Origin: Sympetrum striolatum
Lineage: Eukaryota > Arthropoda > Insecta > Odonata > Libellulidae
Assembly: GCA_947579665.1 (NCBI GenBank)
Contig: OX388351.1
Span: 1,116,001 to 1,180,000 of the forward strand
Length of the DNA: 64,000 nucleotides
Direction: 5' to 3'
The translations under genes were made by a program, and so were the position numbers. Under the pieces are notes generated by a model, which did not search any database, was not told where the DNA came from, and was given only the letters and a program-made list of their open reading frames with translations. Below are positions 34,424-45,906 of this stretch, in pieces. The number at the start of each line of letters is the position of its first letter. Position 1 is the first letter of the stretch.

Positions 34424-35440
34424 ATAAAAAAAGTGAGAAAAATTATATTAAATGTTATCACACTTTCTATGCCTTGTTTAATATTTTGTATCTATTTATA
34501 GTTTAAATCAGTCTATGTAATATTAACATAAGTATACAATACAACAATTTAAAACCCGGAACTAACAGATGAGCCAAGAAAAGCTTATGTGGACCTTATC
34601 CTGTTTTTTTCCAACTTTTCTTGTAAACATTAATTTATTCTTTACTTTTCAGATTATTTTATTTGCCAATAGCTCTTTTCTTTTTACCAATTTACGTTTT
34701 ATTTAAGATTGTTTATAGTATAACTACACCTTGTACTAAGTGTAATGGTAATTAAATAATATATTATACCAAAAATAGCACTTTGAATTTAGTGCTTCAT
34801 TTCAAAATAAAATCTACGTACATTATAGTCCACTTTTATGTAAAAAAAATAAAATGTAAAAAAAAATCGTTTTTAAATAATACCGCTTAACGGAAATAAT
34901 AGTTTACATCAAAATGTTCTACAATCAAAAGTTTATTTCAAAATTTTTCCCAATCAAGAAAATAACAAGTAAACGACTTCAGTAGTCATGCTAGTAGTCA
35001 ATATAAAACCTATTCTAATTATAACCATACCTTATTTAAAAGAACAAAAAGATATATTCGAAAATCGAATTTTAAATTATATCGCTCACCGGAGTAAATA
35101 ATTTCAATCAAAGCTTCCTAATTAAATATCAAGAAAATACCCGAAAAACGACTTTCGTAGTGCTCTCAAATTAAGGTCTAATTTCATTACAATCAGCTTT
35201 AATTAAAAAAACAAACGGATGTATTTAAAAATCTTATTTTAAATAATAATGCTTCCCAGCCACAATTTTGTAATTAGGTCGTGAATTAGATTAATTTTGA
35301 TACAATTTTGTAATTAGATCTATTGATGTTTGACTCCATCGTAGCCACATTTATTAAAAAAACTATTATGCTGAAATTAAAATTAATAGCTTTTAGTTGC
35401 TTCCCTAGATAAAACTATACAACAGGTATGAGCAATTTAA

Positions 35441-37320
35441 GTTCGGATGTTTCAGCAGAAAATACTCTTCGATTCTAAAGAATTACTTTTTTACATGAGC
35501 CATCATGTGATTAGATAAAATCTGCATATCGTCATTATATCAGCTAATGCATTACTTAATCTAAGGTCTTTTTTTAATAACAATTGATTCAATAAAAAGC
35601 GAATTACTGGAACGTCAGAATTTCCGTATTTTGCGTTAGTTTCCTTGGAAATCAAATCCTGGCCTTTGCGTTGCACAGATAGGTACATTTAAAGTACGGT
35701 GGGAAATTAGTTTCTGTGACGGCTCTGTTCAGATAAACTGAAGCAATAGTAATTTTCTTAAAGAATATGGAAAGAAGGTGAGAAATATGATCAGTTACTT
35801 GATATATTTACAGTAAAAAAATAGCAATTCGTTTAAAAAATACGGCATGAAGTATCTCGCATTGAAGCAATGGATAGCATTTTCTTACCTCTTTAGATTT
35901 CCTCCAGTAACGCTTTTAAATAACGAATCGCAGTACTCGTAACAAAACTTTATTTTGAGCAAAAACATTACAACATATCTGATGACCACTGGTGAAGAAA
36001 AAAAGCAATTTGCCAAGTAATTGCTCAACCTCACTGTATCTATTTTCGCTCAAAAAACAACACCTCTTAACACGTATATTCTTTCGCTTAATACTCTCCG
36101 TTAACTGAGTGGATTAAGTGTACTTTGAAAATCAAAGACAGAAAATTTATGATATTTTAGAAATAAGCACTACAGTCACAATTCCACAATATTTCTTAGA
36201 GAAACTGCGCGACACTCGAATTATTTTCCGCAGCACTTCCTAAAACAAATATAATCCTTTTATGTTCAGCAAGAAAAACTGGAAGTACAATTTCTTAGTG
36301 ATGGAGCACGAAAGACGTATTAGCACTAATCCAATATAGGTAAGTCCTCTGAAAGATACGTTCTCGATGTGAACAACTCGCTTGCACGTGAAAAACTGAC
36401 AATGAAGGCCAAAAACATGACTTCACGCAAAGCATTTCTATATTTCTTGTTTGCGAAATCCACCATCCACGTCACCCGTTATCTACATAGGGATACAATA
36501 GCCACCAGAAAAGCAGGCTGAAAAATTCGGTTTAATTGCGCAATGGAATATTCTTATCAGTGGTCAGGTCCCTCAAAGTAATCAGGGGGAAAGAGACCTC
36601 AAACGACTCATCCCTTTTCGAGACAAAACTATTTAATGATGTATAATTAAACTGGTCAATTTTTTATATCGTTTGCGCTTCAAATTCTTAGATATATTAA
36701 TCGTTGCAGAAGTATTTCGGTTTCACTAATTAAATTACACTGATGTGTGATGTGGTTTTCTCCGTTCTTAGAGTGAAATTATGCCTTTGCGTTTTATGTA
36801 GCAATGGGAACTTACGCATTTAATTTTCTGTCTCAGCAGAGATTGGATTATCGTGAGTTATGATGGAATAAATATAATATTTGAACCGCAGAAGTTACAC
36901 TGGAGTTCACTTGCAAGAAAATTAAATTATGTTTTTCCATTATGAGTTTAAAAAGATCAAAAATATCAACCAAAATGTTTATTTTCTGGGAGAAGAAAAA
37001 GTGACATAAACTCTCACTTAAAGTTATTATAGAAAATTAAGATTGATGCTTCCTTTTGCAATAGAAAGTGATCAAATGAAAATAGATTTCATTCAATCAA
37101 TTCTACACAGAAATGAAAATGAAGATATAATATTGAGGTTGTACAAGAAAAATAGTGTCTTGGCTGGGGCTCGAACAAAGATCCTCACTGAGGCAACCGA
37201 AAGACAAATCGATATTTAGAGTTTTCCTCTCCAGATGTAATATTTCCACTTAAATGTGGAACAGAATAGCCGATATTTCAATAGTCTTACTAGCAGTATT
37301 TGTGAAAGTGTATACTTTTT
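35441..37320. other. Non-coding DNA; one tRNA-like 3' half
   Basis: There is no gene. On the minus strand at about 37155-37205 there is GGATCTTTGTTCGAGCCCC, a box-B/T-arm-like motif, followed by CAGCCAAGACA. No matching box A or acceptor stem was found, so it is probably a SINE remnant. The rest is unremarkable AT-rich sequence. Confidence 0.45.
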
Positions 37321-37324
37321 ATGC

Positions 37325-37442
37325 TCGAATATAAGCCAACCTCATTATAAGCCGAGGTACTTAATTTTATTCCAAAAAACTGGGAAAAGTAACCGATTCG
37401 AATATAAGCCTAGGGTGGAAATACAGCAGGTACTGGTAGTTA
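37325..37442. repeat. Ancient-looking interspersed repeat with repeated CGAATATAAGCC
   Basis: TCGAATATAAGCC occurs at 37325-37337 and again at 37398-37410 (TTCGAATATAAGCC). TTATAAGCCGAGG lies between them at 37346-37358, followed by a CCAAAAAACTGGGAAAA block with a CC..GG dyad. The right part reads TAGGGTGGAAATACAGCAGG. I recall very similar text from interspersed repeats in other animals, including vertebrates, but could not check. No coding capacity. Confidence 0.5.
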
Positions 37443-39659
37443 CACAATGAAAAGAATTAGCTATGAAATTACATTAATTGAGGCATCGGTAGTTTAGTAA
37501 GAGAGAATTGACTAGGAACTGTTGAATGAGGAAGTGAGGAATTTCCCAGCCGATTTACGACAATGTCGCTTCTTTTTCATTGTAGAACTGATAAGGGGAT
37601 GCCCTTCCTCGAAATTAAAGATTGCTACAAAAATATTAAGCATTCCTACAATCGGATTTCTGTATTTTCTACAATCAATTTTATTTTATATACTTTGGTT
37701 GGATGCACGATTGCCAAGATTTACTACCATTTCGACAATACCCAACGCTTTAAAAGCAATGAAGAGAAGCATTCTATACTTCCTCTTTGTTATTTCGTCA
37801 GAAGTTCATAAATATTTACTTTTTCTATAAAGTTATTTCCTAACCCCTAAAAAAACTGAATATTAGCTCATGACCCAAAAAGTGAATACAGTGAATATTG
37901 TCTGCTGATAATTTTAAAGGTTAAAGTTCCTGAGGAGTGATGTTCACTGCTTCGGAAAGTAAGGCCCTCGAAAGTGGTGAACTTTCTTCCGGAAAGGCTT
38001 CTACGTATTCTTGGTAATTAATTTTACACAGTCTTCTACACCCTATTGAAATGATCTTTAGAACGTAGTAATCAAGACTTCCTTCACTTATTTTAAACCC
38101 CGTCCTCTGAAAGCTGTCTCATCTCGAACAAAGAGGAAGTGGATTCATTTTAGGCAGTTTGCGGCACGAGAGAGAATATTCAAGATCTTCCGGGATTAGC
38201 TATTTGAAAGGGCTTTCGGTAAACGCTTGTAGATGTGCCCTCTATTAGAAACTCAAGTTCACGTACACTCAGACAAAGTTCGAAGAGTGTGATCCAACAC
38301 TCCGCTAATGTTCAGGTATTTCGCTTTCGTTTCGGAATCCTTTGACTGGCATTCTACAGCATTTCAAGAGCCGAGTTGTTCAGAAGACATTAAGGAGAAA
38401 GATTTTTCGGATAAGAGTGCCATCAATTTGAAAAGTAAAATCTGATATTATCAATATCTGTCTTATCTAGGAATGAAATTAATCATAGCTTTCATATTTT
38501 CAGTTTTCAGGATAATAACATAAACTCAGTAATATTTTGAATTATTTAGTTTCGAGATACATCTAAATAATATTTGTCTTATATAAAAAACTACGACCAT
38601 GCGAAAGATTACTTGTTTTATTCTTGGTTGTTTTGCTTAATTTCGATAATTCTTTAAATTTTCACTTCTTACATTACAAGAGAAAAAAATGTTCTGATCG
38701 TTATTTTATGCTGTGTAACATAATGCTAAACTAACCAACGTCTCTGAAATTCTTTCCTAAATTGTAAGGATCCACTGGACGTGGGCCTGATATTATAATT
38801 CGTCAATCGACTCATTTAGATATTTTAATAATGCTTTGGAAGAACACGGGATCAAAATCTCCATCTCCAGATACTAATAGAAAAACAAGCACATTGTAAG
38901 AGTTCACAGATAATTTAAGTTCAAATATTATTATTAATTCATAAACTACAAGTAGGCTGTAAGCCAGGTGGCAGTTTTTCTACATCAAGGCATTCTACAT
39001 AATCATATACAATATACTAATTACAAACATATACATATGACACATAGATTGCTATTTCTGAATTTTTCGGGATTCAAGACAGGCCATCTCGGCTACCGCA
39101 GCCGTCCAAGGGTAAAACCCCACCGTACATTATCTTTGTAATCAGATCGAATACATGTATCTACTACGATGTACATATATTTATAATCAGATTGACTCAG
39201 CTAAAAATTGTAATGTCATCTCTACCTAATAAATCTTGAGAAAAAGAAGAAGAACACATATTACACATCCTTAGGTTTCATCTACAAGATCACCAGAGGA
39301 TAATCCTATGGATCGAAACTATGGTAGTGAGTTAATAAAATTACTGTGGAAAATGTATTTTTCTTATATTTCTCAAATTTTATCATGAAAAACTACCAAA
39401 CATTCGAGGCCGAATTATCAGATTCCATAGCCTTATCTGTCTTTTCAAATTCAAACGATTGATTCTCTTATTGTTTTAACTTGGGTTAATTTTACTAATA
39501 ATATGAAGTTATTCTTATGCATAAGATTTCATTTTTAAGACCCAAAGCAGTGAACAGGGAATTGATTAATTAGAAAAATAACATGAAGAAGACCCCTACG
39601 ATAATGTAGAAGGGATTATTACATGAAGATACTAATTGGGTAAAGGCCACTGATGGGTA
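37443..39659. other. Non-coding DNA with one short dispersed repeat
   Basis: No gene is supported. At 38944-38975 is the second copy of the CAAGTAGGCT...GCCAGGTGG repeat described at 27786-27820, preceded by TATTATTATTAATTC. Overlapping 82- and 102-codon frames at 37522-37830 have no recognised domain. Confidence 0.5.
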
Positions 39660-39721
39660 CAATAGTAAATTAAAAGAGTAAAAAACACTCCCAAAACCAT
39701 CAAAGATAAAAACACAGATAA

Positions 39722-40167
39722 AGGAAGCTCTTAAAATTAGATCATTATCCGTCATTAACAAAAGGCCTCCACAAATTATTTAAGAAATGCAACATTAAAT
39801 TATGCCTTAAAAATTCTAATGATATCAAAAACTTACTGCGTGAGACTAAAGATAAAATTCATAATATTCATAAGTCTGGTATATATGAGATTGCTTGTTC
39901 CGAATGCGGATTAAAATATGTTGGCCAAACAAAAAGAAAATTAATAACGAGGTTTAAGGAACATATAGCATATTTTAAATACAGACGGGAACAATATTCC
40001 AGTGTTGCCAAACATATATCCGAAACAGGCTATGGCATCACTGTGGGGATCTTAAATTGTTACACAAAACAAATTACGGATTAAATGCTTATGAAAACCT
40101 TTATATTTATAAATTTAAAATATACACTGATGAACCAGGACCTAGATTTCAACAAAACTTTATATAA
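39722..40167 (+). pseudogene. GIY-YIG endonuclease domain of a Penelope-like element, one frameshift
   Basis: The frame is open from 39722 (after a TAA) to the stop at 40082-40084. It reads LTKGLHKLFKKCNIKLCLKN, then HKSGIYEIACSECGLKYVGQ, then TKRKLITRFKEHIAYFKYRR. The GIY is at 39878-39886 and the matching YVG, in place of YIG, at 39917-39925. CSECG between them is the cysteine pair usual in Penelope endonucleases, and the arginine and EH of TRFKEH follow in the expected positions. After SETGYGITV a frameshift near 40047 moves homology to another frame: DLKLLHKTNYGLNAYENLYI, then YTDEPGPRFQ, to a stop at 40165-40167. The enzyme would nick target DNA for insertion. With no reverse transcriptase and a frameshift, this copy is dead. 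There is no ATG start because the copy is truncated. Confidence 0.85.
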
Positions 40168-40241
40168 ATTGCTAAATGAGAATACTTGTTCACCTTTCTT
40201 TTGTTTTCCTGCTCAATTTCTCAGTCATTCCTTCCCGGTCT

Positions 40242-40284
40242 CTGAAGATGCTCTTGTTGAGAGTGAAAAACGTACATACGTACG
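40242..40284 (+). other. Hammerhead-ribozyme-like core in the Penelope terminal repeat
   Basis: CTGAAGA (40242-40248) fits the hammerhead CUGANGA core. A short stem CTCT/AGAG (40251-40254 with 40260-40263) follows in the stem II position, and then GAAA (40265-40268). After it CGTAC/GTACG (40271-40275 with 40280-40284) could form stem III. Penelope-like elements are known to carry hammerhead motifs in their terminal repeats, so the place is right. The expected U-H cleavage step after stem III is not present (CA instead), and stem I pairing is unclear. It is probably degenerate. Confidence 0.35.
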
Positions 40285-40345
40285 CAAGGTAATTTTTGAT
40301 GGTTTTGGGAGTGTTTTTCTCCCTTTTAATTTACAACAAGATAAT

Positions 40346-42346
40346 TTCGTATTTAATTAGCATGAAGTGCGAAATAAATTTTAATACAACTGCCACATTA
40401 CCTCATTTATTTTAGAGATCTCTTTAAGATGAATTGTTCACCATTTGTTTCTTTCGATAGGACAAATGTTAATTACAACGATGATAAATACCCGGAATCT
40501 TTTTACTCCTAAAGAGGTAAACACCAGCATAAATCGTGAAAAAATGTTTGTCTCTCTCAGAATTTGAAAGAAGTTTATATGCATTTTAAATATGATTAAT
40601 TTTTTTTCTTGAAGGTTTGATATGAAGGTTCTTCTTAAACTGCTTCAGTAAAAAACGACGTCAATGTTAATGAATACCTTATTTGTTCGTTTCTTGAAAG
40701 CCGTCTTTCTTTGAAAATATTTAAATTTCTACAAGAAAAATACTGATTAAATATATTTCATAGCTTAAGACAACGTTTCAAGCTAAGCTAAAAATTGAGA
40801 ATCAAAATAGAAACTTTTTCCATGCACAGCAATGCACACATGCAGTGCACTAGGAAATCTGATGGTTCAAAATATCGTTCATTAGCAAAAATGCTATATT
40901 TTATCAATCCTAAGCATGCTAGAGCAAAAAAATGGTTCCCACATCCATTAATACGAGGAAAACTTTACCTTCACAGCATTTAAATTTATTCTTCCCGATT
41001 ATACATGCAGGACATCTCCAAAAACTTCGTAAGGTTAGTACAACAACTGTGCTGTGCTAGACATTAAAGTTGATACTCGATTTTTAACGCATTCGTCTTC
41101 TTCAATTTATTGAAGTATTTCTTGACACGCAATATTATTTTAATTACATAAGGCTCTTAAGTTATTGGTAACATTGAAAAAATATCTAATGCTCCTTATG
41201 TTGGTATTTTAACCTTTTAGAAATGATAAATGTTTACATCACTGAGTATAGCAAGGGTGAATAAAGAAATATACTTCACCGTCATCAAAATGAAGTCATC
41301 ATTTTGACTAGATTCTCGCAGTGGTGAAAACAAATATATAGACGGTGATCCCAAAAGAAAAGAGAGCTGGTGGTGAGATGCCTTTGCCATTAAGAGAATC
41401 CGATGTTAGGGCCATTAGTTCGCACGGCGCTTAAGTCGATGATCTCGAGACCGTCTCAGAGTCGCAAACCGGCAAAGGGAACGAAAGAAAACGAAATTGA
41501 ATCAAGGGCTTCGTTAAATTAAACAGCGGACGATTTTTTATGGCCCCCCGAAGACGTTGGATAGTTAAGAAAGGTCGGAGGATTTAGCGCCCCAAAGAGT
41601 ATCCAATAAAGGGCCCGAGGAAGCAAGATTAAAAGGAACCCCACTGAGACACAGGATCGATCGATTACGTCACAGCGGATATCCTCCACAGAGAATCAGT
41701 TTGCGAGAGAATAGGATCTGTAAATAACTTTCTCTTCATTTATAATTGGGCCATTATACAAAGTAGAATTTTAACTCCAAACAAAAGTTATATAGGAGGT
41801 AAATTTACTTTGCTTACAGTGGGATAAATTTGTACTATTAATAATGATTGAACTTGAGAAAGTACCTCAAGGAAAAAGAGCGGCCTTAAATCCTATTGCG
41901 TTCTCCGTTCTGTTGATATTTAGGTCATACAACTACAAACGCTCATGCGGTTGCGTCGGAATCATTCTTACTTTTATAAACTTATCTTCTGTTAAACACA
42001 AGTAGGCGAGTAGCTTAAAAAGGATTGAGGAATTCAATTTTTGTAGAAAGCTCATTTGTTAAACATTCCACTATTTAATCACTTTACTCGGAATCGACTC
42101 CAGCTTTATTTTCGAAATTTTGTAGATAGGAGAATTTAAATTAAATTCGCTGAAAATTTGTGGCATAAAGCATGGCTGGAAATTAAAACCTGGTTTTCCA
42201 CTTTCCGGAATGAAATATGAATAATAAACTACGGTGCCATTTTTAATTGGGAAGCACATTATAGTTGTTGGGCTTTTACATACTGCTTTTAAAATCATAT
42301 TTAAGCTTCAAATACAATAGATTGACGTACCTTTACGTTGATTTAC
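40346..42346. other. Non-coding DNA
   Basis: No gene is supported. The segment 41340-41720 is richer in G and C than its surroundings but has no long frame or paired splice signals. The rest is AT-rich. Confidence 0.5.
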
Positions 42347-42392
42347 GATGGAAGAGGAGACTTTTTAGTCTCAATCTCGCCTGTAATAAATA
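42347..42392 (+). mobile_element. 3' end of a retroelement (copy 2 of the family at 19956-20028)
   Basis: GATGGAAGAGGAGACTTTTT then AGTCTCAATCTCGCC matches the minus strand at 19990-20028 with three or four differences. It is followed by an AATAAATA stretch instead of the long ATT tail. The match ends there on both sides, so only the terminus of the element is left. Confidence 0.5.
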
Positions 42393-43805
42393 CCCCTAAT
42401 GTTAAAAAAATAACAATCTAAGATCACATTAGCAAAAAGTAGCGAAATCGTTCCTCCTGTAAACAATATATGCAACTTTGCTTTCTCTAAAAGAATAGTC
42501 TCTTGTATAAAATGAAAATTGAAAAATTAAAATTTGGGTAATAATCCTTCGAAATGTAACTTATAATCGGAATTTTGTCTTCTCGTTTCTTCATATTCAT
42601 ATAATTAATACATAAATAAACCGCTTAGAGTATCTATTCTGTAAGTCTAGAATAATGTGAATTTGGATCATGAAATTGATTTTCACAGGGCCTAATTCAA
42701 ATGCTTTAGAACGTCATTACAGCGTCACTCATTTGGAAGTAAATTAAACTTTACTGGAGCGAATCTCTTGTGCGGAATTGCCGGCGTGAATAGCACCGCG
42801 GTATTAATATTTGCGCAGAATTGAATTCCGGATAAAAATGAGATGCGGATTGTGGAAAACAAAGACATAAAGGGCTGCGTAAGGCTCTTTGTCATCAAGA
42901 AACTCATTTCCACCAAGTATCATTCAGTGACCGTAGCTCCATTCTGCACGTGTGGAAATTCTTAATGAATTCTTTTCAGTGATGAATGTTAATCCTCTTT
43001 AATTATTTGACGGAAAATAGCGCAACGAAATTAAAAGAAATATGATCCTATGCAATAACCCAAATCCGCGAATAGTTTCCCATTAGTTGTGAACTTTTCC
43101 TTATGTTCAGCTAGCATTTTACACAAGCATAACTAAATTTAAAATATCTTTGAAGTAATTTTTTCATCATGATCACCTGTAATACATTTGTCTGCGGGTT
43201 GTTTACTTATCTACTACTAATTAACTTTTGGTGTAACTAAAATTGTAAAGTTTTTAGCCTTCATCTAGTAAAACATTTAATTTAATTTCTTCTCATGTAT
43301 ACTTTGACAATTTAAGTTTAAGGTGAGGATAGAATATTTAAATGTTAATTATGTTTCCTAAAAATAACTAGACCCTTGTCGAAACCGTTCGCGAAATAAA
43401 ACCCTTTATGGAATCTGAATCATTTCTCCTCACCTCGATGGAGTCCCATATAGTTAATACTTCTTCTATTGATTATGACTTGTGATTTGCTACTTGTAGC
43501 ATCAAACCACCGTAAATTTATCCCGATGATAGATAGAATTTCTCGACCAAACCTGCTTGGCCTACTATGCCTCATTTAAGCTCTTACTGTATACGCAGAA
43601 TTATCTATTTTTACATTTGATTGTTGTCAGTCAACACAATAGGTCTCTTGTACCAATAGTATCATTAGTTACCTCATAGAATAATTTTATACGATAGGCA
43701 CTTTCTCTTCCATTCTTGTCTATAAGGTACTCAAACAGAAATCTAAACCTCTCCACAGTCACTACCAAAAGACTTGGAAAAAGAATAAAGGCCATTTGAC
43801 ATGAA
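42393..43805. other. Non-coding AT-rich DNA
   Basis: No gene or repeat family was recognised. A 63-codon minus-strand frame at 42725-42916 has no domain. Confidence 0.5.
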
Positions 43806-43808
43806 TTA

Positions 43809-44386
43809 GAGCCATTTCACACTTGCCCGGCAGCCGGCTAAACGGCACCGTATGGACGACACACGGTGCGAGCGGTTTCACATCTATCCGGCAGTCGTTT
43901 AAACGGCAAAGTCCCTTAATTTCATATCCACCCACCTGTTTCATATTCTACGATATATTGTAAATATTACTGAAGAAATGGAAAGGGAGCAGATGATAGC
44001 ATGCTTTATAGTTTATCGACGAGCGAAAAGGAGGAAGAGAAATAGAAATAATATTTAATACCGAAACATACGTAGCTTATTAAATCTTATTATCGTAGAC
44101 AGTACAACGTTTTCCGGTCTAATTATTTCTTTAAAGAAGGGCCAAATAATCGGCTAGATTCACCTGGACATTGCTGGGATTGAACAATCTTTTATATTTC
44201 CCGCCTGAAAACGACCCGGCAACCGTCCGAAGTAGTGGGAAGGCCGGGCTGCTATCCGGTGCCGTGCGCCGTTTGGACGGCACACGGCACTTGCCGGGCA
44301 AGTGTGAAAGGCTCCATATGCCTTTCGATAAATGACCGTGTAAACGGTGCCGTTTAGCCGGCTGCCGGGCAAGTGTGAAATGGCTC
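43809..44386. mobile_element. PIF/Harbinger-type MITE, 578 bp, 43-bp perfect inverted ends
   Basis: Bases 43809-43851, starting GAGCCATTTCACACTTGCCC and ending GGCACCGT, are exactly the reverse complement of 44344-44386. TTA flanks both ends (43806-43808 and 44387-44389), the 3-bp duplication characteristic of PIF/Harbinger elements. Diverged copies of the end sequence occur again inside: GGTTTCACATCTATCCGGCA near 43875 and TTGCCGGGCAAGTGTGAAAG near 44290. The arms are therefore partly duplicated. The middle is AT-rich and non-coding; short frames crossing the GC-rich arms are not genes. The perfect arms argue for recent insertion or for sequence repair between arms. Confidence 0.85.
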
Positions 44387-44389
44387 TTA

Positions 44390-45753
44390 GTCTTTTGCCT
44401 TTACTTTCCCCAACGACCCACAAAGCTCAAAGAAAATGACGCTCCTGTAAGTGTCACATATTGACCCTACGAATAAAATTACACGACATTCTGTGCCAAG
44501 TTACCTAGATGAATCATCATATTCAACATCATTACACCTCATAAGTTATCACATTGTCAAAGCTATGATTAAGATGGAGAGAAAAGCAAATCAATGAATC
44601 ATTCTTTTCCTACCCCGTACCAGAAGCAGGATGAAAATTTTTCCGTTTGCATAAATAAAACCTCGGAGATAAAATGGCTTAATCTAGCAACTCAAAACAG
44701 TAAAGATCAAGTGAGGCGTAGGCTTAGTAAATTCGGAGGAATCCGCTATTATTCGTAATCTACGACGCTCATCCGAAACTATCCTTTCTAGGGTTTACAC
44801 CGAACTCGCAATTAAAACACTGAGCAAATGAAATTACTAAGCCGCACAATCCCTTGTTTGTGTAATTGCAAAAAATGGCGCAGATATAATCTCTAGCTTT
44901 AGTCCATAGCTCATTCGTACGGCTAATTTAAGGCCCCAAAGGGCCCTTCGGACCGCAGGGAATTCCCACATCACCTGCGACTCCCTTTCACTCCCATCTC
45001 TTTAAACCCCATTTCACTCTTTCAGACCCTTTCATCACGCACTACCAAATGCAATTTCCCGCCAATTTTCCGAACCCAGGATTTCCGGATTGGCGGTCTC
45101 GGTATCCCATGATTCGGAGAATGTAACGTTAAACTGTTATGGACGGAAAATAAGGTCGATGCTGAGGATTTGTAGAGACCTGAGGCGATGAACAACTCTA
45201 TGAATATAGAATCGAAAAATTTATTCACGTTTTATGTTTTTCTTGTAAGCAGTATTACGCGATCTGACTTCTGAAACAATGATAAGTAGAAATGTCCGGG
45301 GAATTACAAGACGGTGTTTAACTTGCCTGATCATGACACCTTTCAAACAAGTCACACTTGCAAATTTAAAATATACTACGTAGTAATGTATATTATGTAT
45401 ATTGATAAAAGAAATCTTTCAAATAAAATCCATGGACTTGTGAGTAAGCTTTTAAACGTAATACTTTGAATAATGTAATAGCAATTACTATTTGCGTAAT
45501 ATAGCTTAAAATTTTAACTTTCGAGAAAAAGGGTACCCCAAAAATACTCGAAAACAAGTATAACAACTCGACTATGATGTAGTTATAGGTTCCCTTATCA
45601 ATTGCATGATTGAATAAATATTTAGCTTCTACTGCATTTCATAGACCTTGGTAAATCGGAGAAAAAATGCTAAACTTTCAAGAAAACTCAACCAAATATC
45701 GAACTATTTTTAGTGTGTGAATAGAAAATTTATTTCTACATATTCAATCATAA
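44390..45753. other. Non-coding DNA
   Basis: No gene is supported. The segment 44900-45130 is somewhat GC-richer, with only short frames of no recognised family. Confidence 0.5.
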
Positions 45754-45766
45754 AACATGCACAATT

Positions 45767-45893
45767 GGCTCCCGGATAGTCATGTGGACATCGCGTTTGC
45801 CTTTGGTGAAAGCGGTCCCGAGTTCGATTCCCGGTGGGAGCCAATGTGCGAAATGACCTAAGCTGTCGAAGCACTTTTAACAATACTACTACC
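45767..45893 (+). mobile_element. tRNA-derived SINE family A, copy 1, with 13-bp target duplication
   Basis: The 13-mer AACATGCACAATT flanks the element exactly (45754-45766 and 45894-45906). The first 76 bases are tRNA-like. GGCTCCC (45767-45773) pairs with GGGAGCC (45836-45842) as an acceptor stem, GATAGTCATGTGGAC sits in the box A position, and GAGTTCGATTCCC is box B. A 51-base body follows (TGTGCGAAATGACCTAAGCT and on), ending ACTACTACC. The element would be transcribed by RNA polymerase III from its internal boxes and moved by a LINE reverse transcriptase. The anticodon arm is not a proper 5-bp stem with 7-base loop, and the flanking duplication shows insertion, so this is not a tRNA gene. 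A second copy lies at 59870-59980. Confidence 0.9.
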
Positions 45894-45906
45894 AACATGC
45901 ACAATT

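Larger units (their letters stand above)
33119..35440 (+). repeat. Direct tandem duplication, unit 2 (with internal deletion)
   Basis: This is the second copy of 30170-33118. It lacks about 670 bases present in unit 1 (31444-32112): after AAATATATGCTTAA (34378-34391) it passes directly to the AGTGACTTCTAATAAGT phrase that lies at 32115 in unit 1. The lost segment is the C-terminal part of the LINE frame. Confidence 0.82.
39660..40345 (+). mobile_element. Penelope-like element fragment with inverted flanking repeats
   Basis: The core encodes a GIY-YIG endonuclease (39722-40167), the hallmark C-terminal domain of Penelope-like retroelements. The reverse transcriptase that should precede it is absent, so this is a 5'-truncated copy. 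The sequence GATGGTTTTGGGAGTGTTTT occurs downstream on the plus strand at 40297-40316 and upstream on the minus strand within 39680-39700. The two flanks are therefore inverted repeats of some 55 bp, both continuing to a CTTTTAATTTAC segment. Inverted or mixed-orientation terminal repeats are known for this group. Two short minus- and plus-strand frames here (39570-39761 and 40085-40360) share an IFDGFGSVF string only because of that inverted repeat. Confidence 0.82.

Noticed and set aside
45767..45842. tRNA gene
   Set aside because: The acceptor stem pairs and the length is 76 bases. However, the anticodon arm does not form, a 13-bp target duplication flanks a larger 127-bp unit, and a second copy with the same non-tRNA body exists. 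It is a SINE.
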